Source: Bin5 sp965221345
GTDB lineage: Bacteria; Chloroflexota; Anaerolineae; Caldilineales; Caldilineaceae
Assembly: GCA_965221345.1 (NCBI GenBank)
Contig: CBDCSD010000002.1
Coordinates: forward strand, 3,286,001 to 3,350,000
Direction: 5' to 3'
DNA: 64,000 nt
The position numbers and the translations under genes were made by a program. The notes beneath the pieces are model-generated. The model worked only from the letters and a program-made list of their open reading frames with translations. It did not search any database and was not told the DNA's origin. Every line of letters starts with the position of its first letter. The first letter of the stretch is position 1. Below, piece by piece: positions 1 through 8,390 of the stretch.

Positions 1-2
1 GC

Positions 3-608
3 GTGTTGTCGGCCCGTGCCGGAGCAATTTACTTTCAGAGTTTCGCCTACAATGGGCTAGGTAAATCCAAAGTCAGTCACGATCAAGACGTACGCCTGGA
101 TAGGCTGCCTGCCCACGACGTTGCCAGGTTGGGCGTCTCCCAGTCGCCGGAAGGGCGCAAAATCTTCGCCCGACTTTCCGTACAGGAGAATCTGGCGATG
201 GGCGCCTTCGCCCGCTCCGACGCCGATGGCATCCGCCAGGACCTGGATCGCGTCCTCGAACTCTTCCCACGCCTCCAGGAACGCCTCAGCCAGCCCGGCG
301 GCACTCTGTCCGGCGGTGAACAACAAATGCTGGCCATTGGGCGTGCACTCATGAGCCGGCCCCGCCTCCTGCTCCTGGACGAGCCCTCAATGGGTTTGGC
401 TCCCATTCTTGTCCAGCAGATTTTCCAAATCATTCGCGAGATTAACGCACAGGGAATAACCATCCTGTTGGTGGAACAGAACGCCCAGGCCGCCCTTCAG
501 ATAGCACACCGCGGCTACGTCCTCGAAACCGGCACAATCGTGCTGAGCGGCAATGCCAAAGACTTGCTGGCCAACCCGCAGGTGGCAGAAGCATATCTCG
601 GAATCTGA
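3..608 (+). CDS. livF: Branched-chain amino acid ABC transporter ATP-binding protein, LivF-like (5' partial)
   Basis: This is the C-terminal 201 residues of an ABC ATPase of the LivF type, the second ATPase of high-affinity branched-chain amino acid or amide importers. Visible motifs are the LivF-typical stretch LPAH...SPEGRKIF, the signature TLSGGEQQ (about residue 101), Walker B LLLLDEPSMG (about 123) and LLVEQNA. The Walker A half lies upstream of the window, so the GTG at position 3 is only the first readable codon. Between AIYFQ and DRLPAH there are about 15 more residues than the family normally has, in frame. No livG, livH, livM or binding protein is visible because the operon would extend upstream. 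The next gene is convergent. The family assignment is firm; the substrate is inferred. Confidence 0.85.
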   Translation: MLSARAGAIYFQSFAYNGLGKSKVSHDQDVRLDRLPAHDVARLGVSQSPEGRKIFARLSVQENLAMGAFARSDADGIRQDLDRVLELFPRLQERLSQPGGTLSGGEQQMLAIGRALMSRPRLLLLDEPSMGLAPILVQQIFQIIREINAQGITILLVEQNAQAALQIAHRGYVLETGTIVLSGNAKDLLANPQVAEAYLGI

Positions 609-660
609 CCAGACGAATCTTACGAACTTTATTAGCGGTCGAACCAGCCGCCGTTCCGAA

Positions 661-1611
661 CTAGAATAACCGGCGCTTGTCCACAATGTTGCGGACCGGC
701 TCTTCCAACAGATAGCGGCGCAGGTTGTCCCGCAGCGTATCAATACGGCGTTGCGGCACGTGAGGATTGTCCGCAGCTACGTGGGGTGTCAAAATCACGT
801 TTTCCATCTGCCACAACGGATGCCCCGCAGGCAGCGGCTCTGTCTCATAAACATCCAGCGCGGCACCCGCAATACGCCCTGACTGCAGCGCATCTACCAG
901 CGCGTCCAGCCTGACCACTACCCCGCGGCTGATATTGATCAGATAAGCTGACCGTTTCATCTGCCCCAATTGGTCGGCGCCAATCAGGCCGACCGTTTCC
1001 GGCGTCTGCGGCACACAACTTACCACGAAGTCCGATTCTCCCAGCAGTTCGTTAAGCCGGTCCTGCGGCCACAGCGCATCCAGTCCCAGACTCTTACCCA
1101 GTGACTCGTTGGGACGCGCGTCGACCGCGATAACCCGCATCGCATGAGCCTTTCCGCGCCGCGCCAATTCCGAACCTATGCCTCCCAACCCAATGACACC
1201 CAGCGTGCAGTCCCCCAGGTGGCGCACGGAAGTCCCCTTTCGCCACTCGCCCTGAATCTGGCGCCGCATGTAGAGATGTATGCCGCGGGCGAACATCAGA
1301 ATGAAACAGAATGCATGATCTGCTATCATGTCGCCGTAAATCTTCGCCATGTTGCTGACTACGACGTCACTCTCGGCCAACGCCGGATACATGTAGTGCT
1401 CCAGTCCGGCGATGGGCGTCTGCAGCCACCGCAGGCTCTCGGCCCGCTCCAGCATGGCCGGCGAAAGGTTGCCGTACATGCCTACGGCCTGAGGAATTGC
1501 GGCCAGGGCATCCTCTTCAGTCAGCGCGTTGACGATCTCCAGCTCTGAAGACACCGCCTGAACTTGAGCAAGTTCGCTTGGTGTCAGTGGGGGGAAAATG
1601 AGGAAATTCAT
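661..1611 (-). CDS. D-2-hydroxyacid dehydrogenase, NAD-binding
   Basis: This is a 316-residue enzyme of the D-isomer-specific 2-hydroxyacid dehydrogenase family, which interconverts 2-oxoacids and D-2-hydroxyacids with NAD(P)H. The Rossmann motif VIGLGGIGSELARR is in the middle. The three family catalytic residues are visible: Arg in LINISRGVVV, Glu in DVYETEPLP and His in LTPHVAADN. The length is typical for the glyoxylate/hydroxypyruvate-reductase-like branch. The ATG at 1611 is preceded by a purine-rich GAGAGAGG. It lies 26 bp downstream of a Gfo/Idh/MocA gene on the same strand, so the two are probably co-transcribed and may act in one sugar-acid pathway. The exact substrate cannot be read from the sequence. 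Confidence 0.9.
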   Translation of the reverse strand: MNFLIFPPLTPSELAQVQAVSSELEIVNALTEEDALAAIPQAVGMYGNLSPAMLERAESLRWLQTPIAGLEHYMYPALAESDVVVSNMAKIYGDMIADHAFCFILMFARGIHLYMRRQIQGEWRKGTSVRHLGDCTLGVIGLGGIGSELARRGKAHAMRVIAVDARPNESLGKSLGLDALWPQDRLNELLGESDFVVSCVPQTPETVGLIGADQLGQMKRSAYLINISRGVVVRLDALVDALQSGRIAGAALDVYETEPLPAGHPLWQMENVILTPHVAADNPHVPQRRIDTLRDNLRRYLLEEPVRNIVDKRRLF

Positions 1612-1637
1612 CGATCTCGCACCTCTCTCTTTCTTGG

Positions 1638-2792
1638 CTAATTGGGCTTCTGCCTGTACGCAGCAAACTTTTCTGCACGCAGCAATTGTTCCACATTCAC
1701 ACGCTCACCCCCCAACTCGTCCGAAACGTTTGCGCCGAGAACGGCGGCGAGACTGTTCATGGCATCGCAGAACGGCGAGCGGATCAACTCGGGACGGCCC
1801 TCTGCTATCGCCTTTACAAAGGCTTGACTTATGGCAAACGTATCGTCTCCACCACGCCCTTTGTAAAGCCACTTCCTGACTGCATCTTGCGACGGCGGTT
1901 TTGGCGGTGGATAGGGCCCGTCATACTGGTACATTGTGACCTCCTCCTCGCCGATCTCCGCCCGCCCGTCCGTCCAGAGCACCTGGTGATCCATGTGGCT
2001 GGAATAGACCTTCCGCAAGCGCGAGAGCGTCATCGAACCTACGGCGCCGCCGGCAAAACCAAAAAGCACGCTGTAGGTGTAGGGATTATCGGCGTCGTCA
2101 TACACTTCAAGCTGCGGCCTGTGCTGGTAGTGGGCCTGTACCCATTCGACCTCACCGAACCAGTAGCGCCAGAGGTCCAGGGGATGAATGCCACCTTCTA
2201 CCACCGTCATACCGCTCCATGCCCGGTTTGCCGTCCATATCCTGTTGCGCGGACCCCCTTGCAGTTCGGTCTGATGATGCTTAACATTGTGCCCTTCCAG
2301 CGGACCATGAAACGTGTAGCAGGCCATTAGCGGCCGCCTGCCTTCCCGCAGCAGCCGGAAGACAGCTTCGTGGCGGCCGTCGAAACGCTGCTGGAACCCA
2401 ACAGTCGAAAGGACGCCGGTCTCTCGGATCGCCGCCTCCATCTCCATGGCCTCGTCGAGATAGAGGCTCATGGGTTTTTCAACAAACAGATGTAACCCAG
2501 CTCTGGCCGCGCGCACAACCTCACCCGAGTGAAGATTCGGCGGAATGCAGATGTAGAGCGCATCCTGTTCCTGGGATAGCAACTTCTCAGAATCGGTGGT
2601 GAGAACTATACCGTCGGGCCGAAAGCCCTCCACATACTTCCCTATCTTGCCCGAGTCCAGGTTCGAGGCAAATGCATCGGCCAGGGTTGTCAACCGTACT
2701 GCGCCGAGCTCTTGCAAAGTCCACAGTGCTTTCAAGTGTTGCAGCCCCCGTTGCCCCAGTCCCATCAGAGCGACGCGTACAGGTCCTGTCAT
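1638..2792 (-). CDS. Gfo/Idh/MocA family oxidoreductase
   Basis: This 384-residue cytoplasmic NAD(P)-dependent oxidoreductase belongs to the Gfo/Idh/MocA family, whose members act on sugars, inositols and their derivatives. The N-terminal Rossmann signature ALMGLGQRGLQH and the family motif FVEKPMSL (about residue 120) are present, followed by the alpha/beta C-terminal domain. The start at 2792 has AAAGGAG eight bases upstream. It is the first gene of a two-gene minus-strand unit with the D-2-hydroxyacid dehydrogenase. Family membership is certain; the substrate is unknown. Confidence 0.9.
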   Translation of the reverse strand: MTGPVRVALMGLGQRGLQHLKALWTLQELGAVRLTTLADAFASNLDSGKIGKYVEGFRPDGIVLTTDSEKLLSQEQDALYICIPPNLHSGEVVRAARAGLHLFVEKPMSLYLDEAMEMEAAIRETGVLSTVGFQQRFDGRHEAVFRLLREGRRPLMACYTFHGPLEGHNVKHHQTELQGGPRNRIWTANRAWSGMTVVEGGIHPLDLWRYWFGEVEWVQAHYQHRPQLEVYDDADNPYTYSVLFGFAGGAVGSMTLSRLRKVYSSHMDHQVLWTDGRAEIGEEEVTMYQYDGPYPPPKPPSQDAVRKWLYKGRGGDDTFAISQAFVKAIAEGRPELIRSPFCDAMNSLAAVLGANVSDELGGERVNVEQLLRAEKFAAYRQKPN

Positions 2793-2971
2793 ATTTGCTC
2801 CTTTAGCTCGTATTCACCGGTTTGGCCAGGGATCCCAACTCTCACGGCCTTCCGCGCGGCACCTCGACTGCGGTAGGGATTCCCATGCGCCTTCCATTGT
2901 AACGGAAAACGGTCAGTGGGCAACGCCAGAACGGCCGCGTTCGGCTCGCAATTCGTACAATGGCGGAGATT

Positions 2972-3000
2972 TGCTTTCGTGGACCGAAACGTCTATAATT
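2972..3000 (+). promoter_or_regulatory. Sigma-70-type promoter for rpmG
   Basis: TTGCTT (2972-2977) and TATAAT (2995-3000) are separated by exactly 17 bp. The -10 box matches consensus perfectly and the -35 box matches four of six positions. It points toward rpmG and predicts a leader of about 165 nt. Confidence 0.65.
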
Positions 3001-3108
3001 TTCGGCGATGATAGTAAAGGGCTAAAGAGGCAAACAGTTCCTCTCTTACCAGTTTTTCAGTCCCCTCCGCTAGAAGATGGCGATCTGGAACTGGACCTTC
3101 AGAGTTGG

Positions 3109-3129
3109 GCCCTTCTTGGCAAGAAGGGC
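3109..3129 (+). promoter_or_regulatory. Hairpin in the rpmG leader
   Basis: GCCCTTCTT and AAGAAGGGC form a perfect 9-bp stem around a 3-nt loop, about 40 nt before the rpmG start. No T-run follows, so it is not an intrinsic terminator. It may be a leader control element of this ribosomal protein gene or an RNA stabiliser. Confidence 0.4.
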
Positions 3130-3170
3130 AACACGGGTGGCAAGGGCAGAGAAAGAATCGGAGGCGAAAA

Positions 3171-3332
3171 ATGGCCAGGAAGGGTCCACGTCAGCTTGTG
3201 AAAATGCGCAGCACCGAAAGCCATCACTTGTATCTGACGTCAAAGAACCGGCGCAACAACGACAAACGGCTGGAATTGAAGAAGTACGATCCAGTCTTGC
3301 GCAAGCATGTCGTCTACCGGGAAACAAGGTAA
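3171..3332 (+). CDS. rpmG: 50S ribosomal protein L33
   Basis: A 53-residue ribosomal protein L33 (bL33) of the large subunit. The diagnostic stretch is YLTSKNRRNN, with the basic C-terminus KKYDPVLRKHVVYRETR. The usual zinc-binding cysteine pairs are absent, so this is the cysteine-free form, which needs no zinc. I chose the ATG at 3171 because CGGAGG sits six bases upstream and the protein then begins MARKGPR like other L33 proteins; longer in-frame extensions are not plausible. It appears monocistronic, with its own promoter upstream and a hairpin downstream. Confidence 0.92.
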   Translation: MARKGPRQLVKMRSTESHHLYLTSKNRRNNDKRLELKKYDPVLRKHVVYRETR

Positions 3333-3413
3333 CGAAACAACAGGCGCGGCCCGCTCCATGCGACGAAGGAATCTCCGTGACATGGTTATGGGTTACCCAA
3401 GAGCAAACAAATA

Positions 3414-3451
3414 GAAACCCGCTGCCAGTACGTCTTTCAGCAGCGGGTTTC
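3414..3451 (+). terminator. Terminator-like hairpin after rpmG
   Basis: GAAACCCGCTG (3414-3424) pairs perfectly with CAGCGGGTTTC (3441-3451), and one further C-G pair closes a loop of about 14 nt. The 3' arm ends in TTTC, but no long T-run follows. It lies 80 bp after the rpmG stop and is the best candidate for its terminator. Confidence 0.55.
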
Positions 3452-3560
3452 TGATTAGTTCACAGTGTAAGGTGCCATTGGTGTTTCCCATTCTCCTGGA
3501 TTTACGTGTCATCACCAATAGAAAAAGCAGGAGACCCAGAAGAGGCCTCCCGCTTCAGAA

Positions 3561-3633
3561 TGACCCACCAGGGATTCGAACCCCGAACCCGCGGATTAAG
3601 AGTCCGCTGCTCTGCCAGTTGAGCTAGTGGGCC
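3561..3633 (-). tRNA. tRNA-Lys (anticodon CTT)
   Basis: The minus strand folds into a complete 73-nt cloverleaf. The acceptor stem is GGCCCAC/GTGGGTC with discriminator A. The D arm is GCTC...GAGC, the anticodon stem GCGGA/TCCGC encloses the loop CTCTTAA (anticodon CTT), and the T arm has TTCGAAT. The 3' CCA is not encoded. It stands alone between rpmG and the aminopeptidase gene. Confidence 0.95.
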
Positions 3634-3740
3634 GTCAAGCAAACCATATTTTAGATAGCCGGTTCAAAGTTGTCAAGTTCAGAGCCGGCTTGTTCCGTTC
3701 AAATAACCCACTCTAACTGTAGACAGGATCGCGATCTAAC

Positions 3741-5057
3741 ATGACATTTTCAGACAGAGACCTGGAACAATACGCCAACCTTTTAATCCGGCTCGGCGTA
3801 AATTTGCAGCCGGGACAGTCTCTTGTTATTCGCACTGAGCCTGTTCATCGCGAGTTCGCCCTGGTCTTAGCGTCGGCCGCCTATGATGCCGATGCGAAAT
3901 ACGTCGCAATTGAGTACAGCGACATGCGACTGCAAAGCATTCGTGTTCGCAAGAGCGCGGAAGAGAAACTCGAGCGGCTTCCCGCCTATTTTGAGGCAAT
4001 GGCGCGCGAGCGAAAGGATGACAGCTGGGCCGCCATCAGCCTGGTAGGGGAAGAAGATCCCTCCTTGCCCGCCCAGCTTGACCCCAACAAGCTGCGAATT
4101 CTCCAGACCGCCGAGTACCGCGCCATGATGCCATGGCGGTCTTCGATGATGGAGATGAAACAGCAGTGGAACGTGGCCGCCCTGCCCACACCGGCCTGGG
4201 CGCAGAAGGTATTCCCCCAACTTGATGCAGCGGAAGCTCTGCCCCGCTTCTGGGAGGAAATCCGCCGCATCATCCGTCTTGACGCCGACGATCCGCTCGC
4301 GGCATGGCGAGAACATCTCGGGCATCTGGCACAGGCGCGCTCGACCCTACAGTCCAGGCAAGTGCGTGCCCTACATTTCTTTGACCCCGCGCCCGGCCCC
4401 GATGGCAAGCCGTCCACAGACTTGACCATCGGTCTGACGGATCGGCCCAATTGGGCTGGCGGAGACAGTGGATTAGGCACGACGGCGGACAGCCACAAGC
4501 AAGCCGATGAGGAGACTGAGTCCGCTGGTACGCCCGTCTTCCTCCCCAACATTCCCACCGAAGAACTGTTCACAACACCCCATCGGCTGCGCGTGAACGG
4601 CTGGATGCGCACATCTCGCCCCAGCTTCCCCTTTCGCCGCGAAGTGAGAGAAGTCACTTTCCACTTCGAGAATGGGCGCGTGGTCGAATTCTCAGCCGGC
4701 GAAGGCCAGGATACCTACGAACAATTCTTTGCGGTCGAGGGCACTCGCTACCTGGGAGAAGTCGCACTTGTAGATGTAACATCGCCGATTTTTCAAAGCG
4801 GTCTTACCTACTATAATACGCTCTTCGACGAAAATGCCGCCTGCCACGTCGCTTTTGGCCAGGCATACCCAATTGGCCTGCAAGGCGGCGCAGATCTATC
4901 CGTGGAAGAACTCCTCGAAGCCGGCGTAAACAAGTCCGACCTCCATCAGGACGTAATGATCGGCACGGCGACGCTCGACGTTACCGGCCACCTGAGCGAC
5001 GGCAGCGAACTCGAGATTATGCGAAAGGGCCGCTACACGCCCGCCGTGTTGGCATGA
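3741..5057 (+). CDS. Aminopeptidase, peptidase family M29
   Basis: A 438-residue metallo-aminopeptidase of family M29 (the thermophilic aminopeptidase T/S family), which releases N-terminal amino acids using two metal ions in the cytoplasm. Recognisable family blocks are the N-terminal LGVNLQPGQSLVIR, the metal-site region NIPTEELFTTPH, and the C-terminal stretch GEVALVD...NTLFDENAACHVAFGQAYP, which supplies Glu and His ligands. The length is normal for the family. Its stop overlaps the start of the downstream homocysteine methyltransferase (ATGA), so the two are translationally coupled. Confidence 0.92.
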   Translation: MTFSDRDLEQYANLLIRLGVNLQPGQSLVIRTEPVHREFALVLASAAYDADAKYVAIEYSDMRLQSIRVRKSAEEKLERLPAYFEAMARERKDDSWAAISLVGEEDPSLPAQLDPNKLRILQTAEYRAMMPWRSSMMEMKQQWNVAALPTPAWAQKVFPQLDAAEALPRFWEEIRRIIRLDADDPLAAWREHLGHLAQARSTLQSRQVRALHFFDPAPGPDGKPSTDLTIGLTDRPNWAGGDSGLGTTADSHKQADEETESAGTPVFLPNIPTEELFTTPHRLRVNGWMRTSRPSFPFRREVREVTFHFENGRVVEFSAGEGQDTYEQFFAVEGTRYLGEVALVDVTSPIFQSGLTYYNTLFDENAACHVAFGQAYPIGLQGGADLSVEELLEAGVNKSDLHQDVMIGTATLDVTGHLSDGSELEIMRKGRYTPAVLA

Positions 5058-6034
5058 CAACCGATGACCCTCTGCAGCCATTTCTGAAAGATCAGGGTGT
5101 CGTCATCCTCGATGGCGCCCTGGCAACCGAATTGGAGAGGAGGGGCGCCGATTTGCGGGACGAACTTTGGTCAGCCAAACTGCTGATCGAGGATCCGGAT
5201 TCGATCCGCCAACTCCATCTCGACTACTTCCTGGCCGGCTCGGACGTTGCGATCAGCGCCAGCTATCAAGCCAGTTTCGAGGGCTTCGCCCGCCGCGGAC
5301 TGAGCCGCGAGCAAAGCGCGACGCTAATGCAGAGTAGCGTGCGCCTGGCGCAGCAGGCACGCGACCAATTCTGGGACGAACGGTTGAGCACACATTCTGA
5401 GGCTGGTAGAATTCGCCCTCTGGTGGCCGCTTCCATTGGCAGCTATGGCGCCTCCCTAGCCGACGGCTCCGAGTACCGAGGTGAATATGGCCTCTCGGAC
5501 CTGGAATTGAGGGAGTGGCATCGCCCGCGACTGGAGGCGTTGCTGGCCGCGCAACCCGACCTTCTGGCCTGCGAAACTATCCCCTGCCTGCAGGAAGGAG
5601 AAGTCCTTGTCGACCTGTTAGCCGAATATAAGGATACCGCAGCCTGGTTGAGCTTCAGCTGTCGCGACGAGGAAAGTGTGTGCCGCGGAGAACCGTTTTA
5701 CGCATGTGTTGCTTTGGCCGCCAGTTCGCCCAACGTAGTCGCGGTCGGGCTGAACTGCACGGCGCCCCGCTTAGCAGAACCGCTGTTGCTCGGCGCCCGC
5801 GAGAAAACTGATAAGCCGCTTGTCTGCTACCCAAATAGCGGAGAAATTTGGGACAGCGCATCCTACAACTGGCTGCCCGGAAACATGCAAGACCTTTTCA
5901 TGGCCCAGGCCGCGTTTTGGAAAGCTGCCGGCGCCCAAGTCGTCGGCGGCTGTTGCCGCACGTCGCCCGGTCACATCCAAACCCTGCGCGCACTCTTCCT
6001 CCCGTCCCGCGACGAGGAAACTGTCTATCGTTAG
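5054..6034 (+). CDS. mmuM: Homocysteine S-methyltransferase
   Basis: A 326-residue homocysteine methyltransferase of the MmuM type. The family transfers a methyl group, usually from S-methylmethionine or SAM, to homocysteine to give methionine. The barrel begins with VILDGALATELERRG. The zinc-binding cysteines are visible as Cys in GLNCTAP and the CC pair in VGGCCRTSPGHI near the C-terminus. The ATG overlaps the stop of the M29 aminopeptidase by four bases, which suggests a methionine or amino acid salvage pair. A clear terminator hairpin follows. Confidence 0.9.
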   Translation: MTTDDPLQPFLKDQGVVILDGALATELERRGADLRDELWSAKLLIEDPDSIRQLHLDYFLAGSDVAISASYQASFEGFARRGLSREQSATLMQSSVRLAQQARDQFWDERLSTHSEAGRIRPLVAASIGSYGASLADGSEYRGEYGLSDLELREWHRPRLEALLAAQPDLLACETIPCLQEGEVLVDLLAEYKDTAAWLSFSCRDEESVCRGEPFYACVALAASSPNVVAVGLNCTAPRLAEPLLLGAREKTDKPLVCYPNSGEIWDSASYNWLPGNMQDLFMAQAAFWKAAGAQVVGGCCRTSPGHIQTLRALFLPSRDEETVYR

Positions 6035-6044
6035 GAAAGAACGA

Positions 6045-6087
6045 AAAAGGAGCCGCCCCCTTGAAAGGTCCGGCTCCTCTTGTTTAT
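6045..6087 (+). terminator. Intrinsic terminator after mmuM
   Basis: AGGAGCCG (6048-6055) pairs with CGGCTCCT (6071-6078) around a 15-nt loop. The hairpin is preceded by an A-run and followed by CTTGTTT. It sits 13 bp past the mmuM stop codon. Confidence 0.75.
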
Positions 6088-6403
6088 GAATGTATATTCC
6101 GCGTAAAATCAGATTCAGTTATTTCACTTGCCTGGCCGCGTCGGTGCTTGTAAGGCGTCAAGACCAGTTCCAGAAGTATCTGCGACATTCGCCCTACTCA
6201 TTTGACCCCGTCGTAAGCTTTCAGGTTCTAATCGACAGCATCCGGACGACCGCGACCATAGTCAACTACTCTTTTTGACTCGGTCCAATCTCCAATTCCA
6301 AAGTCGTTCCTCCGAGCCGCCCTGCGCTCCCTCAAGGACATCCTCAACTTGAGTCCTTATACTAATTCCTCAACGATTCGATACAGAGCTTCCGATCAGC
6401 ACT
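6088..6403. other. Non-coding stretch between convergent genes
   Basis: About 316 bp between the mmuM terminator and the stop codon of the leftward cytochrome gene. I see no gene, clear repeat or RNA structure in it. Confidence 0.5.
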
Positions 6404-6943
6404 CTATTCGGCTCGGAGCGACAACAGGTAAGTCAATAAGTCCGCAAAATCCTGGTCGCTCAAATCTTCGGCGTATGTCTCGGGCATAACGTCGGAATTG
6501 TATCCATCGACAATGGAGCTGTTGGGGTTGGTGATGCTATCGTAGAGATACATCGCCGGCCCGGCAAGACCCAACTGCTGCGCCCTCCCAACCGCGGTAT
6601 CTGCAATTTCAGACCACGTGGGCGCCACGTCCACAAGGCTGTCGTCCGTCGTATGGCATCCAATACAGTTGTGCGGCACCGTCAGGCTCTCGCCTCTGGC
6701 AGCGTCACCCGGAATCAGTGAAACAACTGCGTCCGGCAGTCCCACAAGGACTTCCTCATCGCTGAGACCGGCGATGCGCGGCCGCGGCGTGGGCGTAGGC
6801 GGCACAAAAACCTCGCCCTCTCCGATGACCACCATGCTGGGCGAGATCAACTGCAATCGCGGGTTCGGAGCACATGCGCTGACCACAACAAGGGCTAGAA
6901 GAAAGCTGAAAAGTGCATATAGAAAAGACTTACGACGTACCAT
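6404..6943 (-). CDS. Lipoprotein c-type cytochrome (monohaem)
   Basis: A 179-residue exported protein with an N-terminal hydrophobic signal (residues 6-22) ending in the lipobox VSAC, so it should be lipid-anchored at Cys24 on the outer face of the membrane. A proline/threonine linker follows (about 49-57). The single haem site CIGCH is at 93-97, and the likely distal ligand is Met in DVMPETY (about 152). It resembles the small cytochromes that feed or receive electrons from respiratory oxidases. No oxidase genes are adjacent, but ccmF, needed to attach haem, is encoded in this window. The haem and lipid attachment sites are directly visible; the electron partners are unknown. Confidence 0.9.
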   Translation of the reverse strand: MVRRKSFLYALFSFLLALVVVSACAPNPRLQLISPSMVVIGEGEVFVPPTPTPRPRIAGLSDEEVLVGLPDAVVSLIPGDAARGESLTVPHNCIGCHTTDDSLVDVAPTWSEIADTAVGRAQQLGLAGPAMYLYDSITNPNSSIVDGYNSDVMPETYAEDLSDQDFADLLTYLLSLRAE

Positions 6944-7182
6944 TCCCCGTCTCCATCACGAGTTGAAGCGCTTCTTTCGCATCTGTGGATTGGAATGTCA
7001 GGTCATCCAGGCGCTATTATATAACAGTAACCCGCTCATTACCGCATTAGAAAACCGCTCGAAACAAATTTCACAATTCGCGACGGTGGTAGTAAAGCTG
7101 TCCCGATGTCATTAAATGAAAAACCCAGCCCAGTCCAGCAGCACAGCATACTTGATAAGTATATTGCATAAAAGGGGAGGTC

Positions 7183-7527
7183 ATGGTTTTGACAATAAGA
7201 GAAGAAGAAGCCCGTCACTGGCTTGACGGCGCCCTACGGCAATGGAAAGTTGAAGAGGACCAATTGTACAGGCGCTACGACACGGCCAACTGGCGCGTAA
7301 CACTGATGACAGCCAACGCAATCGGCTTTCTGGCTGAGGCCGCCTACCACCACCCAAGGCTGGTTCTTAACTATCGCTCGGTTGAAGTATTCCTGACAAC
7401 GCACGATGCAGGGGGTCTAACGCTGAAGGACTTCGAACTTGCACAGAAAATCGAGGAAACGGTCCTCTGGCCGCGAAGTGAAAAGGGGACGCCAGGCAAA
7501 CGGCCCAAAGAATGGCTGCGTGACTGA
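7183..7527 (+). CDS. Pterin-4a-carbinolamine dehydratase (PCD/DCoH)
   Basis: A 114-residue 4a-hydroxytetrahydrobiopterin dehydratase-like protein. The active-site signature EAAYHHP and the second conserved block FLTTHDAGGLTLKDFELA are both present. The family dehydrates the carbinolamine formed by aromatic amino acid hydroxylases, but in many bacteria it stands alone and has other pterin or molybdopterin-linked roles. No hydroxylase gene is nearby. A strong GGGGAGG ends only two bases before the ATG at 7183, so the TTG at 7189 (spacing eight) may be the true start. Confidence 0.88.
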   Translation: MVLTIREEEARHWLDGALRQWKVEEDQLYRRYDTANWRVTLMTANAIGFLAEAAYHHPRLVLNYRSVEVFLTTHDAGGLTLKDFELAQKIEETVLWPRSEKGTPGKRPKEWLRD

Positions 7528-7619
7528 ACGCGACATGAGAGACCAGAGATTGGTGGTTACTAGGAGGGCTGCTGGCCCAATCTTCGAGAAGGCATTTTCT
7601 CGGCGGGGAGGTCTTGCGG

Positions 7620-8390
7620 CTAGACTTTTTCCGCAACTCTTTCTGGTGTACGTGCCCGAAATGCTTGAAATAGAACTATGCTGCCTGCGATTGCCGCGTT
7701 CAGACTGTCTACCGACCCAACCATTGGGATCGTTACACAGTAGTCGCACTTCTCACGTGCCAGCCGGCTCAGACCCTTGCCCTCATTGCCGACAACGACA
7801 GCCAGCGGACCGCTGAGGTCCGCATCGGCAAGCGAAATCGCAGAAGAATCTACGTCAAGTCCGACGGTCCAGATGTTCATCTTCTTTAGAACATCGATCG
7901 TCCTGTTGACGTTTCGCACTTGGGCTACCGGCATGTGTTCGACCGCGCCCGAAGAAGCGTTGCTGACGGCGGGTGTTATGCCTGCTGCCCGTCGCTCCGG
8001 CAGGATGACACCATCTACTCCGAACGCCACGCCGCTGCGAAACAGCGTTCCCAAATTGCGCGGATCCTCCAGATGGTCCAGAACCAGCAGGAGAGGATCC
8101 GGCTTGCGACTTACGACTGCAAGCAGGTCGTCAATGTCGGCATAAGGATAGGGCCCCGTCTCGAGAGCAACGCCTTGCGGATTCAACTGCGCGCGTCGCA
8201 GGCGATCAAAGATGCCGCCCTCCACATGCCGAAGTGGAACTCTAACTTTCAGGGCCAACTGTACGATTTCCTCGAGGCTGCCCTTGGGTTCAACGCTTGC
8301 ATCGCCTTCCAGCCATAACCGGTAAAAGTGGCGTTGTCCAGCACGCAAAGACTCAAACACTGCGTGGCGGCCGACCAGAAGCTCGCTCAC
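7620..8390 (-). CDS. rlmB: 23S rRNA (guanosine-2'-O)-methyltransferase, RlmB/TrmH family
   Basis: A SPOUT-class RNA methyltransferase of the RlmB type, which 2'-O-methylates a guanosine in 23S rRNA. The N-terminal substrate-binding domain begins LLVGRHAVFESLRAG. The three SPOUT motifs are visible as LDHLEDPRNLGTLFR, VVGNEGKGLS and IPMVGSVDSLNAAIAG. I chose the GTG at 8390 because the family starts just before GRHAV and this GTG overlaps the cysS stop codon (GTGA). The longer frame to 8489 runs inside cysS. The result is 256 residues, a normal length. It is translationally coupled to cysS. Confidence 0.92.
   Translation of the reverse strand: MSELLVGRHAVFESLRAGQRHFYRLWLEGDASVEPKGSLEEIVQLALKVRVPLRHVEGGIFDRLRRAQLNPQGVALETGPYPYADIDDLLAVVSRKPDPLLLVLDHLEDPRNLGTLFRSGVAFGVDGVILPERRAAGITPAVSNASSGAVEHMPVAQVRNVNRTIDVLKKMNIWTVGLDVDSSAISLADADLSGPLAVVVGNEGKGLSRLAREKCDYCVTIPMVGSVDSLNAAIAGSIVLFQAFRARTPERVAEKV

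Larger units (their letters stand above)
2793..3170. other. Divergent intergenic region holding the rpmG promoter and leader
   Basis: This 378-bp stretch separates the minus-strand oxidoreductase from rpmG. I see no credible coding sequence. It holds a good plus-strand promoter (2972-3000), a strong short hairpin (3109-3129) and the rpmG ribosome binding site CGGAGG at about 3159-3164. The promoter of the leftward oxidoreductase operon must also lie here, but I could not place it. Confidence 0.6.
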
